33,197 nucleotides of DNA from contig CACXJP010000020.1 in assembly GCA_902768065.1 (NCBI GenBank), positions 1-33,197 on the forward strand, written 5' to 3'. The notes under the pieces were generated by a model, which worked only from the letters and a program-made list of their open reading frames with translations, had not been told where the DNA came from and made no database searches. Both the position numbers and the translations under genes were made by a program. Shown piece after piece: positions 17,829 to 26,436 of this stretch (positions within the stretch are counted from its first letter, which is position 1; the number at the start of each line of letters is the position of its first letter). Origin of the DNA: an uncultured Erysipelotrichaceae bacterium (GTDB lineage: Bacteria > Bacillota_I > Bacilli_A > RF39 > UBA660).

Positions 17829-17888
17829 TAGTTATAAGGATAGTATAGGGAAGAGTCTAGTAAATGATAAGAGTGTAGGAGGTTTATT

Positions 17889-19679
17889 ATGAATCAGAGC
17901 CTTTTAAAAAAATACAGATTATTGATTACTGTTTTTATTGTGGGGTTATTTATGTGGTTTTTAATTATTTCACCAATGATAACTTTTCATAAAAATGAAG
18001 CTACATTTACTAATGCTGCTAAAAGATACTTTGAATTGAATAGTGATAAATTTCCTGTAGGTGAAAGAGTAAGAACTCTTTCTTTAAAAGAGCTTTATGA
18101 TGGATCATATATTAAGGAAGATTTTAAGGCCCCATATTCAGGTAGGGTATGTTCTCTTGATAATAGTTGGGTTAAAGTTACTAAGAAAAATGGAGAATAC
18201 AAATATTATACTTTTCTTGATTGTGGGATTATTAAATCATCTATAGATCATAAGGGCCCAACTATTAAAATAAATGGTGATGAGGAAATAATCATAAATG
18301 TTGGTGATAAGTATAAAGATCCAGGCATCAAGAGTGTAGTTGATAATAATGATGGAAAAATGAAAATTGAAGATGTTACTGTAAAAAGTAATGTTGATTC
18401 AAATAAAGTTGGTTCATATGAAGTTAAATATACATCTTTTGATAGTTTGAATAATAAAAGTGAGGTAATTAGAACTGTAATTGTTGTTAGAAAACTTAAA
18501 GAAACTGTTGCTAAGAACATTAAAAATGAAAAATATTACAAAGGTTCTAAGCCTAATAATTATATTTATTTTTCTAATGTGTTATTTAGAATATTAAAAC
18601 TTGATGGTGATAATGTTGTTTTGGTTTCAGATGGCGATGTTAGTAATGTAGATTATGATTCAATAGATAAATGGTTTAAATATTATGATTCAACTCTTAC
18701 AGATTCATCTAAAAAGCTTATAGTTAAGAATAAATATTGCAACATGAATATAAGTGAAAAAGATTTTGGAATAAAATCATGTAATTCATTTGGTCGAAAA
18801 AAAGATTATGGAATATTATCAATTGATGATATTAATAATACATTAGTTGATGGTACTAGCTATTTGGTTGGTAATACTATCAGCTGGACTATTAATTCTA
18901 AGGATAATACAAATGCTTATGCATTTAGGAAAGTGTTCAGTGGAACAGAGTCGATATATTATTCTTTTGAAAAGAAACATAATTTAGGTGTTCGTCCTGT
19001 GATTACAATAAAGGGTGATACATTGATTACTGATGGTGATGGTTCTTTCTCTAATCCGTATGTTTTAACTGACTTTGTTAAATTGGAAAAGAATAGTCAT
19101 CTGAATAATCGTTATATTGGTGAATATGTAAAATATTCTAATGTTTTATGGATAATTCAAAAGATAGAAAATGATGGTACTATAAAAGTTATTTGTGATC
19201 GTTCTTTAGATAATGGTTCTACTCGAGTTAAGATAAATTATGATGAATCAATTAATAAAAAAATATATGATCCTTCAATAAAAGGCAATGTTGGTTATAA
19301 AATCAATAATATATCAAGCAAATATATAGATACTGGTTATTTTGTTAATCATACAGATATTGTTCCTATATACAGTGGTGAGCCAAAATATGGTGGAGAG
19401 GTAAGTAGTAATAAAATTACTGCGAAGATATTTTCTCCAAATATGTATGATGTATATAGTGCTGAAGGAACATTACCTTATGTTGAATCTTTTTGGTTAA
19501 TGAATTCTTCTAAGTCAAGTAACGAGGTGCCTGGTGTAAGTGAAACTGGTACAGTTATGTATGGTGGAGCTTCTACAACTTATAGTTATGGAATTAGACC
19601 TGTTGCGTATTTCGACAAGAAAGTTATTATAACAAGTGGAAAAGGAACTAGAAATAAGCCTTTTATAATAAAAAAGTAG
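17889..19679 (+). CDS. Pilin-like/Ig-domain surface protein, cassette B
   Basis: 596 residues, collinear with the 12221-14029 protein over its whole length. It has a membrane helix at about 10-30, NEATFTNAAKRYFELN, GERVRTLSLKELYD and the Cys pair Cys88/Cys112. A DUF5011-type Ig domain spans about 123-201 (NVGDKYKDPGIKSV, SNKVGSYEVKYTSFDS). Two repeated modules end in DGDGSFSNPYVL and SGKGTRNKPFIIK. The N-terminal pilin-like part and the Ig domain are more alike between copies than the C-terminal modules, so the modules may carry binding specificity. It is the first gene of its operon, with a strong AGGAGG SD. Its function is inferred from context only. Confidence 0.7.
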   Translation: MNQSLLKKYRLLITVFIVGLFMWFLIISPMITFHKNEATFTNAAKRYFELNSDKFPVGERVRTLSLKELYDGSYIKEDFKAPYSGRVCSLDNSWVKVTKKNGEYKYYTFLDCGIIKSSIDHKGPTIKINGDEEIIINVGDKYKDPGIKSVVDNNDGKMKIEDVTVKSNVDSNKVGSYEVKYTSFDSLNNKSEVIRTVIVVRKLKETVAKNIKNEKYYKGSKPNNYIYFSNVLFRILKLDGDNVVLVSDGDVSNVDYDSIDKWFKYYDSTLTDSSKKLIVKNKYCNMNISEKDFGIKSCNSFGRKKDYGILSIDDINNTLVDGTSYLVGNTISWTINSKDNTNAYAFRKVFSGTESIYYSFEKKHNLGVRPVITIKGDTLITDGDGSFSNPYVLTDFVKLEKNSHLNNRYIGEYVKYSNVLWIIQKIENDGTIKVICDRSLDNGSTRVKINYDESINKKIYDPSIKGNVGYKINNISSKYIDTGYFVNHTDIVPIYSGEPKYGGEVSSNKITAKIFSPNMYDVYSAEGTLPYVESFWLMNSSKSSNEVPGVSETGTVMYGGASTTYSYGIRPVAYFDKKVIITSGKGTRNKPFIIKK

Positions 19680-19688
19680 GTGATAAGT

Positions 19689-20492
19689 ATGGGAAGGAAA
19701 AAGAGTAAAAGTAAAGATAAGCAAAAGGCTTCATCGCTAATATTGATTGTTATTTCTATTCTGGCAATTATTGTTTTGTTTCTATTATTGATTTTTGCTT
19801 TGAAAAAGCCGATCTATCAAATAGAAAGTAGAGGAAGAAATATAGAAAAAGCACAAAAAAAAGATAGTGATGGTATGAAAACGGTAGGATGGTTGAGAGT
19901 CCAAGGAACTAATATTGATTATCCTATATTATATGCTCCGGGAGTTAGTTTTGATTATAGAACCGATGACTTTGTATGGACAGAGGCTGATTTTACAAAA
20001 CTTAATAATATGGTTTATATTTCTGGACATAATATTAAAAATTTATCTAATAAACCATTGATTGCAGATGAATCTCACTCTAGATTTGAACAATTAATGA
20101 GTTTTGTCTATCCTGAATTTGTTGAAGAAAATCAATATATTCAATATTCAATTTATGGGCATGACTACTTATATAAAATATATTCTGTTTATTTTGAGGA
20201 TAGTATTAATTTAGAGTTATATCACTCTACTAATTATTCTAATAGTGAATTAAGAAATATAATAAGTCCAAGTCTTGATAAGAATATTTATGATATTGAT
20301 GTGGATATAAATGAAAAAGATAAGTTTATTTCATTGAATACATGTACAAGATTCTTTGGAAACAAACAATTAGTTGTAAATGCTAGACTTGTTAGAGATA
20401 ATGAAAAGATTACATTGAGTAAAGTAAAAAAATCCAAAGAATATGAAAATGTAGAAAAAATATTGAAAGGTGGCGATTCGGATGAAGCGTAG
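19689..20492 (+). CDS. Class-B-like sortase, cassette B
   Basis: 267 residues. ATG 19689 is preferred over GTG 19680 because AGGTG (19678-19682) gives a 6-nt spacing to it. A Lys-rich N-terminus (GRKKSKSKDKQK) and a membrane helix (about 16-38) precede VGWLRVQGTNIDYPI (66-80). Catalytic His114 is in ISGHN and catalytic Cys219 in LNTCTRF. The position matching the class B catalytic Arg appears to be Gln227, as judged from the following VVNARLV strand. Arg221 at Cys+2 is shared with the cassette A enzyme. It overlaps the next gene by 11 nt. As a paralogue within a duplicated cassette, it is probably dedicated to its neighbours. Confidence 0.88.
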   Translation: MGRKKSKSKDKQKASSLILIVISILAIIVLFLLLIFALKKPIYQIESRGRNIEKAQKKDSDGMKTVGWLRVQGTNIDYPILYAPGVSFDYRTDDFVWTEADFTKLNNMVYISGHNIKNLSNKPLIADESHSRFEQLMSFVYPEFVEENQYIQYSIYGHDYLYKIYSVYFEDSINLELYHSTNYSNSELRNIISPSLDKNIYDIDVDINEKDKFISLNTCTRFFGNKQLVVNARLVRDNEKITLSKVKKSKEYENVEKILKGGDSDEA

Positions 20493-23451
20493 TATTAAGA
20501 AAGGTATTATATTTTTATTGTTGGCTATAAGTATTGTTCTAATTGATACTGATGTTTTTGCTGAAACATATTCTTGTAAGAAAAGTGAAATTGATCAAAT
20601 TTTGGAATATTACAATTTTACTTCTGAATATAATTCAAAGAGTAAAGAAGTTACTATTAAAGTAGACAATGGAAGCTTTATTCTTACTGATATTTCTGGC
20701 GTGGATATCATTACAAATGATACTAAGCCTACTAAAAAAACTGGAAATTATGAAGGTGCAACTTTTGATTATTATGCTTTTGGAAGTGATGTTGTTCTTT
20801 CAAATGGAAAACCTTTTAAGTTCAAAGTAACTACTGGAGGTACTATTAAGTTTGTTTTTGCATACTATAAGTCTTCAAATAAAGAAACTAAAGATGCTAA
20901 GACTGGATGCTATTCTTATGATTATTGGGCAAAGCATCATTCAACTAATTCTGCAATAAGTACTTTTGAGACAAAAAATAAACGTAATAGTGATGGTAAT
21001 TGGGAATACTTTGAAATTATCATTCCAAATACTCCAATAAATCAAACAAAGACAAATTCAAACAAAGATAAGTATTGTAAAGCAATAACTAAAGGTGAAA
21101 ACTATGAAAAATTGTTTACAAATGAAATTGGTTATTGGTCATCAGAGCCAGAAGCAATTGAATTTTATAAATCACTAGTTGGAGACTGTTGGAAAGATCA
21201 AGTAGTTTATGTATATTCTAAGGATCAAATTGTTTCAATGATAAAGAATGCATTAAAACTTTGGCATAATCATTCAGTTGTTTCGGATACTGGATTAGGT
21301 CCTGATGAGACTTGGTCAATTAATTTCCAAAATGTTAAAGATGCGGCAATTGCTGCTGGGAATTCATTTTATGCTGAAAATTCATCTAGTGGATCTCAAT
21401 TTTATAAATTATTGAGTGGTAATAATAAAGGTACAAAAGTTGATAAAAGTGTTTTCTCATTAAAATGTGATTATAAAACAAACTTCTATTATTATAAAAC
21501 TGATGGTTCTGGAAATCTTGTTTATGATAAAGATGGAAAACCTATTTATAATATAGATGCAAATAAGAATTATTATTATGCAGTTACTAAAAAGGATGAA
21601 AAAGTAACATATACTTATCATTACACTGGAGATTCTTCATTTGCTAATGAAGATACTGAAGAGAAAACAGCATGTACAACTACTTGTGAAGAAGCTGTTG
21701 AAGTAAAATATGGTCCACCTGTTGCTTCTAAAGCTGGTTTATGTTTTGAATATCAAGTTCAAGTAACAAGTAGAGTTAAATGTGATGCTAAAGTTAATCC
21801 AAATGGAAAACCTAGAACTGGTGAGTATTGTAGTCCTGTTCCTTATTGTAATACTGTTCCAGGATATACACATCAAGGTGGAGCAAATGATGAATACAAT
21901 AAATGTATAAATAAATGTGATGGTGGAAAATATACTAAATCTTGTAGTAATAAATGTTACAAAAAAGTATATGGATCTGTTAAGGGAGCTGCTAAGACTG
22001 CTGCAGTTTCTGCTGAAGGTGTTGCTACTAAATTGGCTGGATCTGGTTCTGAATCTTATTTCAAAATTAACAATGGTCTATATTTTAGAACTCGTAGTAA
22101 TAGTATAACTTGGAGAGCTCCTGATGGTTCTGATGCTGTTGGTTATGCAAGATATTATTTAGAGGGGTCTCAAAGATCACGTACAATAAGTGATCATGGT
22201 GCTTATTACTTTGATAAATATGGATTTAAGAGAGCTCTTTATAGCGGAGTTATGTGTTCTGATCCATGTTACTATACTGGATGTGATATGAATACATATT
22301 TAAATCCAGGTGAGGCAGAAAAAGACTATGTTACAAATATGGAAATATATAGTGATGCTATTGCAAAATGTAAATTAGCTGCATCATGTACAGAAAAAAC
22401 TGCAACATTCAAGATTAGTGTTGATTATAAACAAAAGGATGATTCAGGTAATATTGTTAAGAAAACAGTTAATTATGCTGATTCAACATTAGTTTCAGAT
22501 GATGATTCTACATGTAAAAATCCAACTGTTCCTGATGAAGGTAATATTTTATTAAATTATCAAGGATGTTATAAAAATTGTGGTGTTGGTCAACAATATC
22601 ATGCTAGATGGAGTTTCCCAGGAACATGGTTCAATAATAAGACTAATGAAATATCTTATACAAAGAAACCATCTGGTGCATGGTATGTTCAACTTAATAA
22701 ATTCTGTTCACCAACATTTGCTGAAAACGTTAATGAAAAATGGTGGAATTATTACTTACATAAAAATAAATTAGCGCTTGAAAAATTATCACTTGATCCT
22801 GATAAGTATGCAGCACAATGTAGTACAGGAAATGGAACAATAAAAGAACCTCTTTCTGAGGATAAGGTAAAACCTAAAGATGATGATTGGAATATTAGTG
22901 CAAGTACTGATAATTTTGGATACTTCGGATGGGATATTTCTATTAAATGTTTCTATGCATTGAATGATTGTGGTGTAGGATACAGTAATTATCGTGTAAG
23001 AAGTGTTGATTCATCTAATCTATTCCCAGATTCAAGTGGTGCTGAATTAACAGACGTTGCTGAAACTGGTAGAGAGCCAGGATTTAACTGGTCAAAAGAA
23101 GCTACAACTAATAAGAATGAAGGATTTATTATTGATCCACCTAAATTTACAACAATTGTTCAAAGTCAAGCTTCCGGTGGTAAAGATGCCATTTATACTG
23201 ATGAAAACCTTGAATATTTATTCAACTTAACTCCAAAAGAAATGAAGGAATTAAGAGGTAAGAAAAATTATACTGATTTTGATAGTTCTGGATTCTTAAC
23301 TCCTGATAAGACAAATAATGGTATTGCAAGGTATTACAGTGATGTTATTACACAATATGCAGATAAACGATATAGACCAAGCAAAAAAGCAGTTCAATGT
23401 AATAATATTAAGAACTTGTCTACTGGTGAATGTGACAATTATGTTAGATGA
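20482..23451 (+). CDS. Giant secreted Cys-rich surface protein, cassette B
   Basis: 989 residues from ATG 20482. A GTG at 20470 is in frame but lies within the AAAGGTGG SD. The signal peptide is IKKGIIFLLLAISIVLIDTDVFA, with cleavage expected before Glu-Thr. It carries the same conserved blocks as the cassette A protein: VKYGPPVASKAGLCFEY, CDGGKYTKSCSNKCYKK, FPGTWFNNKTN, NEKWWNYYLHKN, FGYFGWDISIKCFYALN, GREPGFNWS and the final CNNIKNLSTGECD. The N-terminal third differs strongly from the other copy. It has no C-terminal membrane helix or standard sorting signal. Many paired Cys suggest an extracellular disulfide-stabilised fold. The stop is TGA. It is a candidate adhesin or pilus tip; the function is unknown. 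Confidence 0.75.
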   Translation: MKRSIKKGIIFLLLAISIVLIDTDVFAETYSCKKSEIDQILEYYNFTSEYNSKSKEVTIKVDNGSFILTDISGVDIITNDTKPTKKTGNYEGATFDYYAFGSDVVLSNGKPFKFKVTTGGTIKFVFAYYKSSNKETKDAKTGCYSYDYWAKHHSTNSAISTFETKNKRNSDGNWEYFEIIIPNTPINQTKTNSNKDKYCKAITKGENYEKLFTNEIGYWSSEPEAIEFYKSLVGDCWKDQVVYVYSKDQIVSMIKNALKLWHNHSVVSDTGLGPDETWSINFQNVKDAAIAAGNSFYAENSSSGSQFYKLLSGNNKGTKVDKSVFSLKCDYKTNFYYYKTDGSGNLVYDKDGKPIYNIDANKNYYYAVTKKDEKVTYTYHYTGDSSFANEDTEEKTACTTTCEEAVEVKYGPPVASKAGLCFEYQVQVTSRVKCDAKVNPNGKPRTGEYCSPVPYCNTVPGYTHQGGANDEYNKCINKCDGGKYTKSCSNKCYKKVYGSVKGAAKTAAVSAEGVATKLAGSGSESYFKINNGLYFRTRSNSITWRAPDGSDAVGYARYYLEGSQRSRTISDHGAYYFDKYGFKRALYSGVMCSDPCYYTGCDMNTYLNPGEAEKDYVTNMEIYSDAIAKCKLAASCTEKTATFKISVDYKQKDDSGNIVKKTVNYADSTLVSDDDSTCKNPTVPDEGNILLNYQGCYKNCGVGQQYHARWSFPGTWFNNKTNEISYTKKPSGAWYVQLNKFCSPTFAENVNEKWWNYYLHKNKLALEKLSLDPDKYAAQCSTGNGTIKEPLSEDKVKPKDDDWNISASTDNFGYFGWDISIKCFYALNDCGVGYSNYRVRSVDSSNLFPDSSGAELTDVAETGREPGFNWSKEATTNKNEGFIIDPPKFTTIVQSQASGGKDAIYTDENLEYLFNLTPKEMKELRGKKNYTDFDSSGFLTPDKTNNGIARYYSDVITQYADKRYRPSKKAVQCNNIKNLSTGECDNYVR

Positions 23452-23468
23452 TGGGAGGATTATAATAT

Positions 23469-23960
23469 ATGAATAAAGCGATTTTAACAGTTGGTATTAT
23501 ATTTCTTGGTGTAGTTGCGTTGTTACTATTACAAGTATTAAATAGTTATTCAACTGGAAGTGAATTAGATTATTATTTAGTAAAAGAAACTACAGATGCT
23601 GCTATAGAAGACTCTCTTGATAAGAGTTTCTATAGCACCTGTGGTGTCTATAGAATTGACAAAGAAAAATTTGTTGAAAATTTCTTATATAGATTTGCAA
23701 ATAGTGTAGATGCTACAAGAGATTATAAAATTGGTTTTTATGATATCAATGAAGCACCTCCAAAGGTTAGTGTTAAGGTTGATTCTATGACTACATTTAG
23801 TTTCAAATCTAATGATGATGCAGGTAAAGAAAAAAATGAAGCTGCAAACATAACTACTAGTTATGATGCAATTGTAGAGTCTAATTATAAATCAGATGTT
23901 ATCACTGAGATTAATATGAAAGATCCAGATGCTGATCAATGTAAGAACCTTTACAAATAA
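23469..23960 (+). CDS. Small pilin-like membrane protein of the Tad locus
   Basis: 163 residues with an N-terminal hydrophobic helix (about 4-24) and then a soluble domain. The domain begins LVKETTDAAIEDSLDKSFYSTCG, an amphipathic helix, and continues with strands (YKIGFYDI, KVSVKVDSM). Cys residues occur at the start and end of the domain (STCG and DQCKN). The layout (short cytoplasmic end, one helix, helix-plus-sheet domain) recalls TadE/TadF-type minor pilins. I cannot name the family. It lies 17 nt after the giant protein gene and 20 nt before cpaB. Confidence 0.6.
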   Translation: MNKAILTVGIIFLGVVALLLLQVLNSYSTGSELDYYLVKETTDAAIEDSLDKSFYSTCGVYRIDKEKFVENFLYRFANSVDATRDYKIGFYDINEAPPKVSVKVDSMTTFSFKSNDDAGKEKNEAANITTSYDAIVESNYKSDVITEINMKDPDADQCKNLYK

Positions 23961-23980
23961 ATGATAGGAGATGATAAAAA

Positions 23981-24790
23981 GTGGGTAATTTGACTATTGG
24001 TTTGAAAAAATTTATGCAAAATAAAAATACGGTAACTGTTGTTGGTGTTGTACTTGCTATTTTTGTTTTGTATATAGCTTATACAATGAGAGTTAAAAGT
24101 TCAATTAATCCTATATCTGTTCCTTTTGCTGCAGAACAAATTCCAGCAGGAACTCAGATTACTGAATCAATGATTTCTACTAGACAGGTTCCACCTTCAA
24201 TGCTAGAGGGTGATGTAATTACTAATGTTGGAGAAATTGTTGATAAGTATTCAGCTGCTGATGTAGTTATTCCACAAGGAAGTTTATTCTATAAAAGAGC
24301 AGTTGTTGAAAAAGAACAATTACCAGCAAACATAATTTTACAATATCCAAAAGGTTATGTTTTATACAACTTTAATGTTAATACTGAATCTACATATGGT
24401 AACTCTATTTATCCTGGAAACTATATAGATTTGTATCTTAAAGCTGTAAATGTTGTTGATGAAAAAGAAACAAAAGAAAATAATCCAGATGCTGATAAGG
24501 TTTTATTTGGTAGACTTGTTTCTAATATTGAAGTTTTAGCTGTTAAGGATTCTGAAGGTAAACCTGTTTTCCAAAATATCGATGAAGGAAGAAGTCCTGC
24601 TATGATTGTATTTGCTGTTCCTGAAGAAATATATATTCTATTAAAGAAAGCAGAAAATATGCAAACATATGATACTTCATTAGTTCTTGTTCCAACTAAT
24701 GAAAGTTTAAAAGATGAACCTTCTGATTTGGAAATTTCAAGTGATCAATTGAAAGATTGGATAAATAATAGAACTGTTTGGACAGAATAA
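23981..24790 (+). CDS. cpaB: CpaB/RcpC-like pilus assembly protein (SAF domain)
   Basis: 269 residues, GTG start with AGGAG upstream. The protein has a membrane helix (about 17-35), then a SAF domain (about 45-110; VPFAAEQIPAGTQITESMI, then VIPQGSLFYKRAV). An RcpC/CpaB-type region follows, with YGNSIYPGNYIDLYLK and a short conserved SNIEVLAVKD. In Tad systems CpaB sits at the periplasmic or wall side of the pilus machine and may contact peptidoglycan through the SAF domain. Its position directly before cpaF, tadB and tadC matches the usual Tad operon. Confidence 0.85.
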   Translation: MGNLTIGLKKFMQNKNTVTVVGVVLAIFVLYIAYTMRVKSSINPISVPFAAEQIPAGTQITESMISTRQVPPSMLEGDVITNVGEIVDKYSAADVVIPQGSLFYKRAVVEKEQLPANIILQYPKGYVLYNFNVNTESTYGNSIYPGNYIDLYLKAVNVVDEKETKENNPDADKVLFGRLVSNIEVLAVKDSEGKPVFQNIDEGRSPAMIVFAVPEEIYILLKKAENMQTYDTSLVLVPTNESLKDEPSDLEISSDQLKDWINNRTVWTE

Positions 24791-24826
24791 TATATTAAGG
24801 ATTAGAATAAAAAGGTTGTGAGTTAA

Positions 24827-26419
24827 ATGAATGAAAATATTTTTGATAAACTTGATTTTGGACCATTTCGTTCATTACTAGATAATGATGATATTACCGA
24901 TATATCATATGACAACAATGGACAAATTTGGATTCGTTCTTTAACTCAAGGCTCTATGAGAGTAGAGGTTGAAGGAGCTACTCCAGAGTTTGTTGAAAAA
25001 TTAGCTTTTCAATGTTCTAATGTTATGGGTACTACATTTAATAATGCCAAGCCATTTTTGGATGCTGAATCTGCAGAGTTACGTATGAACTTTGTACATC
25101 AGTCAATTGCAACGAATGGTATTGCGCTAGTTATACGTAAAACTCCTGCTAAGATTAGACTTGAGAAGGATAAATTAATTAAAGAAGATTATTTTACTCC
25201 AGCAATACATGACTTTCTTATCAAATGTGTTGAAGGTCATTGTAATATAATGGTTGCTGGAGAAACAGGTTCAGGTAAAACTGAGTTTGTTAAATATTTA
25301 GCTAGTCATACTATAACTAATGAAAAGATTATTACTATTGAGGATACTTTGGAGTTGCATTTGGACAAGATTTATCCTCAAAGAGATATTGTTGCTATGA
25401 AGACTAATAATGTTGCTTCATACTCTGACGTTTTAGTTACTTGTATGCGTCAGAATCCAAAATGGATTCTACTTTCCGAGGTACGTTCTGCTGAAGCTGT
25501 TTCTGCTGTTCGTAACTCTATTTCTTCAGGACATAATATCTTGTCAACAATCCATGCTGATAAAGCATCTGCTATTCCATACCGTCTTTATTCATTGATG
25601 GAAACAGATTTGGATGTACATCAATTCTTAACGACTATTTATCGTTATATTCAACTTGGTGTACATATTAAAGCATTCTATAGTAAAGAATATGGTAAGT
25701 TCCATCGTGAAATAGATGAAGTATGTGAATTTTATGTTGATGATAATAATGTTCCTCAGTCAAGAATTATATATCAGAAGTTTATGGGTAAAATGATGAT
25801 GTGTAAGCCTAGTAACCATTTAATTGAATATCTTGAAAATCAAAATTTGAGTGTTCGAGATATAATTGCTGACTTACCTGATGAACTTCCTATTACTGAG
25901 TTTAAGGAAGAAAAAAATGGTACAAATGCATCTTCTACTGATAGTGATTCGAGTGATAATAATACCGAATCTTCTACAACAGAAAATCCTACTATTGTAG
26001 ATAATAGTAGCGTTTCTGAAGCATCTAATTCTTCCGAGGATGATAATCATGAGGTTATTAATGGTCAAGAAGAAACTGTTCCAATTGTTGATTCAAATAA
26101 TAATATTCAATTGAGTGAAAGTGTAGTTAAGGGAGATGGTCCTAGTGTAGCTGTATTAGAACAAGTTTCACAACAGACTGCTCAAGTAGCTGCAGCAACT
26201 CCTCAAGTTGCTGTTGCGACTCAGACTCAGGCAGTTGCTCAAGCACAACCTGTTTCTTCTGTGCCGGTACAACAACCTGTTGCTCAGACAGTTCCTACAC
26301 AAGCTCAAGTTCAAAATGTAAATCAAGGTGTACAAAGTACTGTAGTACAGCCAGCTGCTCAAGTACAAGCTACTCAGGCAGTATCTACTACACCTCAGAT
26401 TTCTAGATTGGAAGCATAG
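24827..26419 (+). CDS. cpaF: CpaF/TadA-type secretion ATPase with a C-terminal low-complexity tail
   Basis: 530 residues. It has an N-terminal VirB11/TadA-type domain (about 10-110; DNDDITDISYDNNGQIWIR) and a RecA-like ATPase core with Walker A GETGSGKT (145-152), the IEDTLEL Asp/Glu box (171-177), a Walker B region WILLSEVRSAEA (213-224) and a His box SSGHNILSTIHA (233-244). As the hexameric motor it powers pilin polymerisation through TadB/TadC. After about residue 350 comes an unusual tail: first Ser/Asn/Glu/Asp-rich, then about 95 residues rich in Gln, Ala, Val, Thr and Pro. TadA homologues usually end soon after the ATPase core, so the tail is an addition. Confidence 0.95.
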   Translation: MNENIFDKLDFGPFRSLLDNDDITDISYDNNGQIWIRSLTQGSMRVEVEGATPEFVEKLAFQCSNVMGTTFNNAKPFLDAESAELRMNFVHQSIATNGIALVIRKTPAKIRLEKDKLIKEDYFTPAIHDFLIKCVEGHCNIMVAGETGSGKTEFVKYLASHTITNEKIITIEDTLELHLDKIYPQRDIVAMKTNNVASYSDVLVTCMRQNPKWILLSEVRSAEAVSAVRNSISSGHNILSTIHADKASAIPYRLYSLMETDLDVHQFLTTIYRYIQLGVHIKAFYSKEYGKFHREIDEVCEFYVDDNNVPQSRIIYQKFMGKMMMCKPSNHLIEYLENQNLSVRDIIADLPDELPITEFKEEKNGTNASSTDSDSSDNNTESSTTENPTIVDNSSVSEASNSSEDDNHEVINGQEETVPIVDSNNNIQLSESVVKGDGPSVAVLEQVSQQTAQVAAATPQVAVATQTQAVAQAQPVSSVPVQQPVAQTVPTQAQVQNVNQGVQSTVVQPAAQVQATQAVSTTPQISRLEA

Positions 26420-26436
26420 AATGGAGTTGGTTTAAT

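Larger units (their letters stand above)
12221..23451 (+). repeat. Tandem duplication of a three-gene cassette (copy A 12221-17725, copy B 17889-23451)
   Basis: Two collinear copies of about 5.5 kb each encode pilin-like/Ig protein, sortase and giant Cys-rich protein in the same order with the same short overlaps. Proteins of the two copies align along most of their length but have diverged considerably, so the duplication is old. A terminator and a promoter lie between the copies. Confidence 0.85.

Noticed and set aside
18248..18520. Minus-strand ORF of 90 codons and similar ones at 19515, 25874, 26168 and 28944
   Set aside because: All are fully opposite well-supported genes. The one opposite the CpaF tail (26168) only mirrors its low-complexity sequence.
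21917..22774. Plus-strand ORFs of 63 and 64 codons inside the giant protein of cassette B
   Set aside because: Alternative-frame shadows of a conserved coding region.
26168..26400. Q/A/V-rich repeats in cpaF considered as a DNA repeat array or CRISPR-like structure
   Set aside because: There are no exact, evenly spaced DNA repeats; the repetition is at the amino acid composition level within one reading frame.
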